DNA of 64,000 nucleotides from Aquamicrobium zhengzhouense (lineage in GTDB: Bacteria; Pseudomonadota; Alphaproteobacteria; Rhizobiales; Rhizobiaceae), in contig NZ_JADGMQ010000007.1 of assembly GCF_016124105.1 (NCBI RefSeq), forward strand, positions 62,001 through 126,000, written 5' to 3'. A model generated the notes under the pieces. That model was not told the DNA's origin and did no database searches. It was given only the letters and a program-made list of their open reading frames with translations. Of the stretch, positions 10,055 to 18,263 are shown piece by piece (positions within the stretch are counted from its first letter, which is position 1; the number at the start of each line of letters is the position of its first letter). The position numbers and the translations under genes are program-made.

Positions 10055-10969
10055 ATGATCAAGATGATCGGGCAACGCGCCATCGCGAGCATCCTTTCGC
10101 TGCTCGTCTTGATGGTGCTTGTTTTCTTTCTGTCGCGACTGACCGGCGATCCGGCCGTACTGTTCCTGCCCATCGATGCTACGGAGCAGATGAAGGAAGA
10201 GTTCCGGCGCTTGCACGGGCTCGATCTGCCAATCATTCAACAGTTCTGGCATTACATCGTAGATCTGACCCAGCTGGATTTTGGCGACAGCCTGCGCAAG
10301 GCACGCCCGGCTCTGGACGTTGTTCTTGAAGCTTACGCCTGGACCCTGCCGCTGGCCCTGATCACGATGAGCCTCGTCGTGGTGGCCGCGATTGTCCTTG
10401 GCTCGCTCGCTGCCTTCAATGTGGGCGGGTTTTTCGACCGTCTTGTCTCGATCATCTCCCTTATCGGCGCCTCGGCTCCGGATTTCTGGATCGCGATTGT
10501 TGCGATTGTCGTATTTTCGATCGGCCTTGGCTGGGTGCCGACTTCCGGTGTCGGCACGCCCTGGCACTGGATTTTGCCGATCGCTGTTCTCTTCATCCGC
10601 CCGTTCGGTCTTGTGGTGCAGGTCGTGCGCGGCTCGATGCTCTCGGCGCTGTCGTCGCTCTACGTGAAGACCGCGCGCGCCAAGGGCGTGAAGAACACCC
10701 GCCTGATTTTTGTGCACACGCTGCGCAACGGCATGCTGCCGGTGATCACGGTCATTGGTGACCAGGCAGCCGCGATGTTGAACGGTGCTGTCATTGTCGA
10801 GACGATCTTTGGCTTCCCCGGCATCGGCAAGCTCATGATCGACTCCATCCTGCAGCGCGACTTCAACGTCGTCCTGGCGGCAATCATGATCACGGCGCTG
10901 GCAATTTTCGTCATGAATATCCTGATTGATATCGCCTACAGCGTGCTCGATCCGCGCATTCGGAATTAG
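10055..10969 (+). CDS. ABC transporter permease, DppB type
   Basis: A 304-residue inner-membrane permease. The first membrane helix (about residues 9-30) is followed by the DPAVLF segment and a later bundle with the EAA loop around AKGVKNTRLIFVHTLRNGMLP. ATG 10055 has AAGGA eight bases upstream; ATG 10049 is an alternative. It pairs with the DppC-type permease to form the channel of the family 5 importer encoded by this operon. Confidence 0.9.
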   Translation: MIKMIGQRAIASILSLLVLMVLVFFLSRLTGDPAVLFLPIDATEQMKEEFRRLHGLDLPIIQQFWHYIVDLTQLDFGDSLRKARPALDVVLEAYAWTLPLALITMSLVVVAAIVLGSLAAFNVGGFFDRLVSIISLIGASAPDFWIAIVAIVVFSIGLGWVPTSGVGTPWHWILPIAVLFIRPFGLVVQVVRGSMLSALSSLYVKTARAKGVKNTRLIFVHTLRNGMLPVITVIGDQAAAMLNGAVIVETIFGFPGIGKLMIDSILQRDFNVVLAAIMITALAIFVMNILIDIAYSVLDPRIRN

Positions 10970-10978
10970 GATAAACCG

Positions 10979-11899
10979 ATGGCTGAAGTGATTTCTGGAC
11001 CGCAGTCGACGGTCGCTGATAAAGGCCCATCGCTCTTGTCGATGCTGTGGCGGGACAAGCTGGCTTTTTCTTCCGCGATCATCCTTCTGGTGATCATCGT
11101 TGCGGCGCTGATCGGCCCAACGCTGCTGGGCGACATTGCAACCCAGCAGAACCTGCGCGGGCGTAACTTCCCCCCGTTCAGCCTTGATCGGGGCTGGGCC
11201 TTCTTCCTCGGGGGAGACTCGCTTGGCCGCTCGATGCTCGCGCGCCTCATCGTTGCGGCACACAGCACGATCCTCATCGCGCTTGGTACCGTGGCGGTTG
11301 CCCTGACCATTGGCGCGACGCTTGGCCTGGTGGCTGGCTATGCGGGCAAGCACGTCTCACAAATCATCATGCGGCTTGCCGACGTCATCATGTCGTTCCC
11401 GTCGCTGCTGATCGCGGTCGTGGTGCTCTACGTGCTGGGGCCATCCATCCCGAACATGATCCTGGTCCTCGCGATCACGCGTATCCCGATCTATCTGCGC
11501 ACCACGCGCGCCGAAGTGCTTGAAGTGCGCGAACGCATGTTCGTTCAGGCCGCAAAGGTCATGGGCGCAACGCACACACGCATCATCCTCAAGCACATCC
11601 TGCCGGTGGTCACCCCAACCCTGGTGACGATTGCGACGCTCGATTTCGCGTTCGTCATGCTCGCCGAATCCTCGCTGTCCTTCCTTGGTATCGGCGTTCA
11701 GCCTCCGGGCATTACCTGGGGCCTGATGGTCAGCCAGGGCCGGCCTTACCTGAACACCGCGTGGTGGCTCGCTTTCTGGCCCGGTCTGATGATCGTCCTC
11801 ACCGCGCTGTCGCTGAACCTTCTGTCGAGCTGGATGCGCGTTGCTCTTGATCCCGCCCAGCGCTGGCGCCTGGAAACCAAGAGGAAGAAGAATGTCTGA
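10979..11899 (+). CDS. ABC transporter permease, DppC type
   Basis: A 306-residue permease. It has a cytosolic N-terminus and first helix at about 30-50, the GGDSLGRSMLARL segment typical of DppC (usually GTDxxGRD; here GGDSLGRS), and the EAA loop near AAKVMGATHTRIILKHILP. Second half of the membrane channel. Its 3' end overlaps the ATPase gene by 8 bp. Confidence 0.9.
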   Translation: MAEVISGPQSTVADKGPSLLSMLWRDKLAFSSAIILLVIIVAALIGPTLLGDIATQQNLRGRNFPPFSLDRGWAFFLGGDSLGRSMLARLIVAAHSTILIALGTVAVALTIGATLGLVAGYAGKHVSQIIMRLADVIMSFPSLLIAVVVLYVLGPSIPNMILVLAITRIPIYLRTTRAEVLEVRERMFVQAAKVMGATHTRIILKHILPVVTPTLVTIATLDFAFVMLAESSLSFLGIGVQPPGITWGLMVSQGRPYLNTAWWLAFWPGLMIVLTALSLNLLSSWMRVALDPAQRWRLETKRKKNV

Positions 11900-13505
11900 C
11901 GCCCTGCTGACCGTCAAAAACCTCACGGTGGATTTCCATACCGCTCGCGGCACCGTTCACGCGGTGCGCAATGTGAGCTGGTCGGTGTCGCGCGGCGAGA
12001 CGCTGGCGATCCTTGGCGAGAGCGGATCCGGCAAATCCGTTTCCGCGAGCGCCGTGATGAATTTGCTCGACATTCCCCCGGCGGAAATCGTCTCCGGCGA
12101 GATCCTTTATGAAGGCAAGGACCTTCTCAAGGTCAGCCCCGAGGAACACCGTGCGCTCAATGGCAAGAAGATTGCCATGATCTTTCAGGATCCGCTCGGG
12201 CATCTCAACCCGGTCTATTCGGTGGGCTGGCAGATCATCGAGATGATGACGGCTCATGGCCGGCCGAAGGATCTTGCGCGCAAGCGCGCGCTGGAGCTGA
12301 TCGCCCGCGTTGGTATTCCTGAGCCCGAAAAGGCGATGAAGAAGTACCCGCACCAGTTTTCTGGCGGCCAGAGGCAGCGGCTGATGATCGCCATGGCGCT
12401 GATGCTGAAGCCGGATATCCTCATCGCTGACGAGCCGACCACGGCTTTGGATGTGACCATTCAGGCCGAAGTCCTCGCTCTTCTGAAGGAGCTTCAGGCT
12501 GAGACCGGCATGGCGATGGTCCTCATTACCCACGACCTTGGCGTGGTGGCCGAGATTGCCGACCGGGTCGTCGTCATGAACAAGGGCGTGATTGTCGAGA
12601 CGGGAACCCCGCGCGAGGTCTATCACGCGCCCAAGCATCCCTATACGCAGCGCCTTATCTCGGCGGCGCCTGGCAAGGGCGAGATCAAGCTTCTCGATGA
12701 AACCTCACCTGTTCTGCTGCGGGTTGAGAAGCTGCAGAAGACCTACGGCAATTTCGATGCGTTGAAGGGCGTTTCTTTCAACCTTACACGCGGCCAGAGC
12801 CTTGCCGTCGTTGGCGAAAGCGGCTCCGGCAAGTCGACGCTTGCACGCACGCTTTTGCGGCTCGAAGACGCCGATAGCGGCCACGCCTACTGGAAAGACA
12901 AGGATCTCATCACGATCGGCCAGCGGGAATTGCTCACCGTCCGCCGCGAGATCCAGATGGTCTTTCAGGACCCTACCCAGTCGCTCAACCCGCGCATGTC
13001 GGTTTACGATCTGATCGCGGAAGGCTGGGACATTCACAAGCTGATGCCCAACAAGGCCGAACGCCGCAAGCGGGTCATCGAGCTTCTTGAGCAGGTCGGG
13101 CTCGCAGCAGAGCATGTCGATCGCTATCCGCACCAATTCTCGGGTGGTCAGCGACAGCGCATCGCCATTGCAAGGGCGCTTGCTCTCGAGCCGGAACTAA
13201 TCATCTGTGACGAAGCGGTCTCTGCGCTGGACGTGTCGATCCAGGCGCAGGTCGTTGCCCTGCTTGATGGCCTGCGGCAGCGCCTGGGCATTTCCTTCAT
13301 CTTCATCGCGCACGATCTTGGCGTCGTCCGTGACTTTGCCGACACGGTCATCGTGATGAAGTCGGGTGAAATCGTCGAGATGGGCCCCACGGAGCAGATC
13401 TTTGATGCGCCCCGCGAGCCCTACACGCAAAGGTTGCTCGCGGCTAACCTTGACCCTGATCCCGACGTCCAGGCCGAGCGTCGCGCAGCTTTGACCGATG
13501 CTTGA
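11892..13505 (+). CDS. fused dual ABC ATPase (DppD-DppF type)
   Basis: A 537-residue protein with two complete ATP-binding cassettes in one chain. Each has a GESGSGKS Walker A (about 42-49 and 310-317), a SGGQRQR signature (about 157 and 417) and a Walker B. The first half resembles DppD and the second DppF, replacing the two separate subunits of the E. coli system. ATG 11892 has a GAGGAAGA ribosome-binding site. It powers the importer encoded just upstream, and its 3' end overlaps the acid-sugar kinase gene by 8 bp, which ties uptake to catabolism. Confidence 0.92.
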   Translation: MSDALLTVKNLTVDFHTARGTVHAVRNVSWSVSRGETLAILGESGSGKSVSASAVMNLLDIPPAEIVSGEILYEGKDLLKVSPEEHRALNGKKIAMIFQDPLGHLNPVYSVGWQIIEMMTAHGRPKDLARKRALELIARVGIPEPEKAMKKYPHQFSGGQRQRLMIAMALMLKPDILIADEPTTALDVTIQAEVLALLKELQAETGMAMVLITHDLGVVAEIADRVVVMNKGVIVETGTPREVYHAPKHPYTQRLISAAPGKGEIKLLDETSPVLLRVEKLQKTYGNFDALKGVSFNLTRGQSLAVVGESGSGKSTLARTLLRLEDADSGHAYWKDKDLITIGQRELLTVRREIQMVFQDPTQSLNPRMSVYDLIAEGWDIHKLMPNKAERRKRVIELLEQVGLAAEHVDRYPHQFSGGQRQRIAIARALALEPELIICDEAVSALDVSIQAQVVALLDGLRQRLGISFIFIAHDLGVVRDFADTVIVMKSGEIVEMGPTEQIFDAPREPYTQRLLAANLDPDPDVQAERRAALTDA

Positions 13506-14523
13506 ACTTGCGATCATTGCAGATGATCTGACGGGCGCGCTGGATTCAGCCGCGCCCTTCGCGATGCGAGGTATCGCAACGCATGCAGCATTGGGGCTTG
13601 AAGGCCTCGAAGCTGCGCTTGCCGCACGCCCGCGAATCCTTGCCATTTCCTCCGACAGCCGAGAAATCGATGCTGGCTCGGCACGAGCGCGCGTGGCAGC
13701 GCTTGTCAGCGCTTTGCCAGACGGAACCAGAATTTTCAAAAAGGTGGATTCTCGCCTCAAGGGCAATATCTCCGCCGAACTTGACGCATTGCCGCATACT
13801 CGCAGCTTGGTTGTCCCTGCCATCCCCGACTTTGGCCGCTTCGTCGAGAACGGGAACGTCACGGGTTTCGGCGTGGACGAGCCAATTTCGGTCGCCGGAG
13901 CACTTGGCGCTCATGCCGCAAATGCAATCATCCCTGACACGGGCAGCCAGGCGGACATTGAGGCCGCGCTGAGTGAGGGCGCGGACCTTTACATCGGCGC
14001 TCGTGGCCTTGCAGAAGCGCTTGCCAGGCGACTTTGCTCCGATCAGGAAGCGCGTCCGGATTACCCGCTGAAGCCTGCCTGCTTCGTGATCGGCTCGACG
14101 GATCCGATAACCCTGGCGCAAATCGATGCGTTGCGTGCGGCGCAACCGGAACTGGCCTATTTTCCCGCCCCGAACGGCGAAGTCGCATCTGACGCGCAAA
14201 GTGATGCAGATATCATCTTGATACAGGCAACGCCGGGTGCATCAAAGCGCAGCGGGGAAGAGGTGGCGTCGGCACTTGCTGCCAGCCTCGACCGGCTTTC
14301 TCCTGCTCAAGATGGTCTGCTGGTGCTGTCGGGGGGAGCAACCGCGCAGTCGATCCTTCGCCATATGGGTATCACCTCGCTGGAGGTGCTGGGTGAGGCA
14401 CTTCCGGGACTTCCCGTATCGCGTGCACGGAACGGCTTGACTGTTGTGTCCAAATCAGGCGGTTTTGGCCAATCCGCAACCTTAGTTGATCTTGTTATTC
14501 CGTCATCTTCAGGAGCCAGGTAG
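13498..14523 (+). CDS. four-carbon acid sugar kinase family protein (DUF1537)
   Basis: A 341-residue protein of the OtnK/DtnK/DUF1537 kinase family. It has the N-terminal IADDLTGALD acid-sugar-binding motif (about 7-16), KKVDSRLKGNI, and the C-terminal SGGATAQ and SKSGGFG nucleotide-binding motifs. At 341 residues it is shorter than the usual 400 or more. Characterised members phosphorylate D-threonate, L-threonate or D-erythronate, and the product is the substrate of PdxA2-type dehydrogenases; one is encoded in the divergent operon. The overlap with the ABC ATPase gene suggests it acts on the imported compound or its breakdown product. Confidence 0.87.
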   Translation: MLELAIIADDLTGALDSAAPFAMRGIATHAALGLEGLEAALAARPRILAISSDSREIDAGSARARVAALVSALPDGTRIFKKVDSRLKGNISAELDALPHTRSLVVPAIPDFGRFVENGNVTGFGVDEPISVAGALGAHAANAIIPDTGSQADIEAALSEGADLYIGARGLAEALARRLCSDQEARPDYPLKPACFVIGSTDPITLAQIDALRAAQPELAYFPAPNGEVASDAQSDADIILIQATPGASKRSGEEVASALAASLDRLSPAQDGLLVLSGGATAQSILRHMGITSLEVLGEALPGLPVSRARNGLTVVSKSGGFGQSATLVDLVIPSSSGAR

Positions 14524-14527
14524 ACGC

Positions 14528-15226
14528 ATGTCGGAAAGTCTGTCCGGTCGGCGAAGTCTCGCAGATACTGTCTTCGAGCGGATACAGAAATCGATCAAGT
14601 CCGGCGCTTATTCGGTCGATGAGCGCCTGCCGACCGAACACGCGCTTGCAGCCGAATTCCAGGTCTCGCGCCCTGTTGTGCGCGAGGCACTGCAACGGCT
14701 GCGCGATCAGGGCCTGATATATTCGCGGCGGGGAGCTGGCAGCTTTGTCCGTGAACAAGGCATCCGCGAGCCGCTTGGCTTCGGTCAGATGGAGAATTTG
14801 GCTGATCTTCAGCATTGCTTTGATTTCCGCCTGACCATCGAGCCGGAAGCGGCAGCAATGGCCGCGCAGCGCCGCAGCCCCGACGCACTGGAGAAGATCC
14901 GGGCGGCCCTCAAACTTCTACGCGAAGCGACGAATCGTCAGGCTCACCGCGCGGACGCGGATTTCATGTTTCATCTGTCGATCGCCCAGGCCTCGGCCAA
15001 TCCGTACTTCGTAACGGCGATGCAGGCGCTTGAAGAGCATATTGCAGTTGGCATGCGTCTTCACGGGCTTTCGCTGCGGCGGACTGCGGACGGCCTCGAA
15101 CATGTCTTTGTCGAGCACACTGCGATCACCGATGCGATCGCGAATGGCGATTCCGATCAGGCACGCGCGCTGATGCAAGCGCACCTTGCCAGCTCGCGTG
15201 ACCGCCTCTTTGCGCCCTCGCACTGA
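14528..15226 (+). CDS. FadR-subfamily GntR transcriptional regulator
   Basis: A 232-residue regulator with an N-terminal winged helix (about 10-75, with RLPTEHALAAEFQVSRPVVREALQRL) and a C-terminal helical FCD ligand-binding domain that keeps metal-binding-type Asp/His positions (DADFMFHLSIAQAS). It is the last gene of the rightward operon, four bases after the kinase gene, with AGGAG upstream of ATG 14528. Such regulators usually respond to a pathway acid and repress their own operon. The shared promoter box at 8241-8374 is the most likely target. Confidence 0.88.
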   Translation: MSESLSGRRSLADTVFERIQKSIKSGAYSVDERLPTEHALAAEFQVSRPVVREALQRLRDQGLIYSRRGAGSFVREQGIREPLGFGQMENLADLQHCFDFRLTIEPEAAAMAAQRRSPDALEKIRAALKLLREATNRQAHRADADFMFHLSIAQASANPYFVTAMQALEEHIAVGMRLHGLSLRRTADGLEHVFVEHTAITDAIANGDSDQARALMQAHLASSRDRLFAPSH

Positions 15227-15240
15227 CCTAAAACGGTCAG
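15223..15240. terminator. short hairpin spanning two convergent stop codons
   Basis: CTGACC 15223-15228 pairs with GGTCAG 15235-15240 around a 6-base loop. The stem includes the stop codons of both convergent regulator genes (ends 15226 and 15237). Weak as an intrinsic terminator. Confidence 0.4.
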
Positions 15241-16253
15241 CCCATCTGGTCGAGGTAAGGCAAAGGATCGGGCAGCGCGCCTTGCGCAATCAGGTCGATA
15301 CGCTCAATTGCGCGCTCGCGTGAAATTCGCAGATGCGCCTCCAGTACCGACTTCGCCTCCGCGACCTTTCCTGCGGCTAGACGATCAATGATGTCCAGAT
15401 GCTCGGGCAGGAACGGTTCGCGTTCGTAAAGGAGCGCTGTCCAGCGATAGAGGAAGCGGTGAGCAACCAGCAGCGATTGCGGGTAGGTGATGGCCTGCAT
15501 CAGCGCGCGGTTGCCGCAATAGCCAAGCAACTCCTTGTGCAGATCATGTTCGAGGGCATCCAGTATTCCGCCGCCGATCTGATCGCCCATCGCGATTGCG
15601 CGCACCAGATTGTCACGCAGACGTGGCAGTAAGTCTGCCGGCAGATTCGGAACCGCCTTCTCAAGCGCGACAGGTTCAAGAACCCAGCGCAGCTCGTAAA
15701 GTTCGCCGACGTGATCGGCTGCGAGCGCCGGCGCATACCAACGCGAACGGTCGTCTTTTTGTACAAGGCCACTTTGTTGCAGCCTGCCAATGACGTCACG
15801 CGCCACCGTCCGACTCACCTTGTAGTATCGAGCCAGTTCCGCCTCATTGACCCGCCACGTCGCGAACGAGATGCGCGCGATGAGTTCGGCTTCGACCTCG
15901 CCGTAGATGCGCTCCCATGTGGGAAGCGAAACGAGCTTGTCGTCTGAAAGCTGGTCTGATGCGGCGTTGGTGGTGTCTGCAGCCTTCCAGCCGCCACTTC
16001 TGGCCGTGTAGCCTCGCGTTTCGTTCCTGCCGACATGTCCGGACGCCTCCAGTTCGGACAATGCGCGGCGGGCAGGCGCGCGGCTGATGCCAAACCGGGT
16101 GGCAATCCCAGTTTCGGTGATTGGATCGTCAGGGGTCAGCACACCGTTTTCGATCTCTTGTGAAAGGATCGAATAGACGCGCTGGTAAAGGCGCGGCGTT
16201 GATCCGGGCTCAGCCGGCTCATCGCCAGTCATTTCAACAGTTTCACGCTGCAC
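15237..16253 (-). CDS. GntR-family regulator with two winged-helix domains and FCD domain
   Basis: A 338-residue protein about 100 residues longer than ordinary FCD regulators. It contains two separate GntR-like winged helices. The first is at about 20-75 (LYQRVYSILSQEIENGVL ... ISRAPARRALSELEASG) and the second at about 110-165 (ELIARISFATWRVNEAELARYYKVSRTVARDVIGRLQQSG); the FCD-like effector domain follows at about 180-320. It is divergent from the SDR/TRAP operon, whose promoter carries tandem direct repeats, so it likely controls that operon. The start is uncertain: GTG 16253 gives the longest form, and ATG 16232 would remove seven residues. Confidence 0.85.
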   Translation of the reverse strand: MQRETVEMTGDEPAEPGSTPRLYQRVYSILSQEIENGVLTPDDPITETGIATRFGISRAPARRALSELEASGHVGRNETRGYTARSGGWKAADTTNAASDQLSDDKLVSLPTWERIYGEVEAELIARISFATWRVNEAELARYYKVSRTVARDVIGRLQQSGLVQKDDRSRWYAPALAADHVGELYELRWVLEPVALEKAVPNLPADLLPRLRDNLVRAIAMGDQIGGGILDALEHDLHKELLGYCGNRALMQAITYPQSLLVAHRFLYRWTALLYEREPFLPEHLDIIDRLAAGKVAEAKSVLEAHLRISRERAIERIDLIAQGALPDPLPYLDQMG

Positions 16254-16350
16254 GACCTACTCCATCGACCGCGAGAAGATGCCGCCGAAAGCCATTGCGC
16301 GCAATGGCGACTATCCACATCCGTCTTGCGCGATCCTGCCACATGTGTCT

Positions 16351-16389
16351 AGTGTACACAAAAGACGGTATAGTGTAGACAGAGGACGG
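16351..16389 (+). promoter_or_regulatory. tandem 18-bp direct-repeat operator
   Basis: Two copies of an 18-mer, 16351-16368 and 16372-16389, match at 15 of 18 positions with a 21-bp period (two helical turns). Each has the form AGTGTA-ACA-GACGG; the first copy contains the palindrome GTGTACAC. An inverted CCGTCTT copy of the repeat end lies at 16321-16327. The array sits between the double winged-helix regulator gene and the SDR gene, 30 bp before the SDR start. Confidence 0.65.
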
Positions 16390-16418
16390 AATCGTCATCT
16401 GGATATTGGGAGATTGGA

Positions 16419-17162
16419 ATGACAGGTCGCCTTGCGGGTAAGCGCGCCTTTGTCACCGGAGCCGGTCAGGGCATTGGTCGCGCGGTTGCGCTTGCCTTTG
16501 CCAGGGAAGGAGCCAGTGTCGTTGCTGCGAGCCGCACCCTCTCCAAGATGGCTGATCTTCCGCAGCTCGCTCCTTCGATCCAGCCGATAGCGCTCGACGT
16601 GACGGACGCTGCGGGAGTGCGCAAAGCAATCGAGGCGGCAAGCGAGGTCGATATCCTCTTCAACTGCGCCGGATTTGTTCATTCCGGCACCATTCTCGAT
16701 GCAAGCGAGGACGACTGGCAGAAGAGCTTCGACCAGAACGTTACCTCCATCTACCATACGATCCGCGCGGTCCTGCCCGGCATGCTCGAGCGCAAAAAAG
16801 GTTCGATCATCAACGTCGCCTCAGTCGCCTCGTCGATCACCGGCGTTGCAAATCGCGCTGCCTACGGCATGAGCAAGGCGGCTGTCATTGGCCTGACGAA
16901 AGCGGTTGCGCGCGACGTGATCCAGTCTGGCGTACGGGTCAATGCACTTGCACCCGGAACCACTCTTTCGCCGTCCCTTGAAGAGCGCATTCAGGCGACA
17001 GCTGATCCGGAAACCACGCGCCGCAGCTTCGTGGAGCGGCAGCCGATGGGGCGGCTCGGCACCGTCGAGGAGATGGCCGCTGCCGCCCTTTACCTTGCTG
17101 GCGATGAATCAGCCTTCACCACCGGAACCGTAATTGTGGTCGATGGAGGCCAGACACTTTGA
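16419..17162 (+). CDS. short-chain dehydrogenase/reductase
   Basis: A 247-residue classical SDR with the GAGQGIGR coenzyme motif (about 15-22), NCAG, a catalytic Ser around SVAS and the YGMSK active site. GGGAG precedes ATG 16419. The N-terminal pattern resembles 2-keto-3-deoxy-L-fuconate dehydrogenase and related hydroxy-acid dehydrogenases, but that is a loose similarity. It is first in the operon with an Ldh2-type dehydrogenase and a TRAP importer, so it probably oxidises an imported hydroxy acid or sugar acid. Confidence 0.88.
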   Translation: MTGRLAGKRAFVTGAGQGIGRAVALAFAREGASVVAASRTLSKMADLPQLAPSIQPIALDVTDAAGVRKAIEAASEVDILFNCAGFVHSGTILDASEDDWQKSFDQNVTSIYHTIRAVLPGMLERKKGSIINVASVASSITGVANRAAYGMSKAAVIGLTKAVARDVIQSGVRVNALAPGTTLSPSLEERIQATADPETTRRSFVERQPMGRLGTVEEMAAAALYLAGDESAFTTGTVIVVDGGQTL

Positions 17163-18226
17163 CCGATCAAGTCAACTCCACCCGGGTCGACGCAGCTGCC
17201 CTTGACGCGTTCTGCCGTGCGATTTTTGTTGGCTGCGGCGCTGATGAAGCAACTGCCAACGCCGCCACTGATGCGATGATGCACGGGTCGCGCCATGGCA
17301 TTGACAGCCACGGCGTGCGGCTCCTGGATCATTACGTCACCGCGCTTGAAGGTGGACGGATCAAAAAGCAGCCGGTGATCCGCTTCGCGGCACAGCTCGG
17401 TGCTGTTGGTACGCTGGATGCCGACGCGGCTCATGGCGCGCTGGCCGCCTATGAAGGCATGCATCACGCCATGGAATTTGCCGGCAAGTTCGGCATCGGC
17501 GCCGTCGCCATCCGCAATTCCTCGCATTTCGGTCCAGCCGGAGCGTTCGCGACCGAGGCTGCAAAGGCCGGGTTCATCGGCCTTGCTTTCTGCAACTCCG
17601 ACAGTTTTGTGCGCCTTCATGACGGCGCGATGCGGTTCCACGGCACCAATCCGATTTCGTGCGCAGTTCCGCTGGCAGGGGAGCGCCCGTGGCTGCTCGA
17701 TATGGCCACCAGCGCCATCCCCTATAACCGCGTGCAACTCTACAAGAGCCTCGGCCTCTCGCTGCCAGACGGTACGGCCTCGGATAGTCGCGGTATTGAC
17801 GTCGCCGATCCGGCCCTGGCCGACATGCTGGCTCCGCTGGGAGCCGCGTTCGGCTTCAAGGGTGCGGGCCTTGCCGGACTTGTCGAAATTTTCAGCGCCG
17901 TTCTTTCGGGTGCAACGCTTTCATTCGATATCGCACCGATGCCGGGGCCGGATTTTTCGACGCCCCGCGACCTTGGCGCATTCGTCATGGCGATCAACCC
18001 GGAAGCGTTCATCAGCCGCACGGACTTTGACGACGGCATGCGTCGCTACGTCGACACGCTGCGCAACTCGCCGGCGCGAGAAGGGCAAAAAGTGCTCGCT
18101 CCCGGCGATCGGGAATGGGCGGAAGCGGACCTGCGCGCAATCAAGGGAATTCCGATTGATCCGGTCACCGAACAGTCGTTCCGCACGCTGTCCGGCCGGT
18201 TTGGAGTGGGCCTGCCTTTCGCATGA
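17159..18226 (+). CDS. Ldh2/malate-dehydrogenase family NAD(P)-dependent oxidoreductase
   Basis: A 355-residue member of the Ldh2 family (YlbC/ComC/ureidoglycolate and delta1-piperideine-2-carboxylate-type enzymes), unrelated to Rossmann-fold malate dehydrogenases. It shows DSHGVRLLDHY near residue 45, the NSSHFGPAG active-site segment and GTNPIS. Start is TTG 17159, overlapping the SDR stop, with GGAGG upstream; no other start fits without losing conserved sequence. Family members oxidise 2-hydroxy acids or reduce cyclic imino/keto acids with NAD(P)H. Acts in the cytosol on the substrate of the TRAP importer encoded next. Confidence 0.87.
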   Translation: MTDQVNSTRVDAAALDAFCRAIFVGCGADEATANAATDAMMHGSRHGIDSHGVRLLDHYVTALEGGRIKKQPVIRFAAQLGAVGTLDADAAHGALAAYEGMHHAMEFAGKFGIGAVAIRNSSHFGPAGAFATEAAKAGFIGLAFCNSDSFVRLHDGAMRFHGTNPISCAVPLAGERPWLLDMATSAIPYNRVQLYKSLGLSLPDGTASDSRGIDVADPALADMLAPLGAAFGFKGAGLAGLVEIFSAVLSGATLSFDIAPMPGPDFSTPRDLGAFVMAINPEAFISRTDFDDGMRRYVDTLRNSPAREGQKVLAPGDREWAEADLRAIKGIPIDPVTEQSFRTLSGRFGVGLPFA

Positions 18227-18263
18227 GGCGAGGGCAGAAGGTGAAGGAAGACAGGAGGAAATT

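Noticed and set aside
9968-11353. 461-residue minus-strand open frame
   Set aside because: Antisense to the two permease genes; rich in Arg, His, Asp and Gln as expected for the reverse of membrane-protein codons.
17400-18263. N-terminal extension of dctP
   Set aside because: Overlaps the Ldh2-type gene out of frame; the signal peptide and ribosome-binding site place the true start at 18264.
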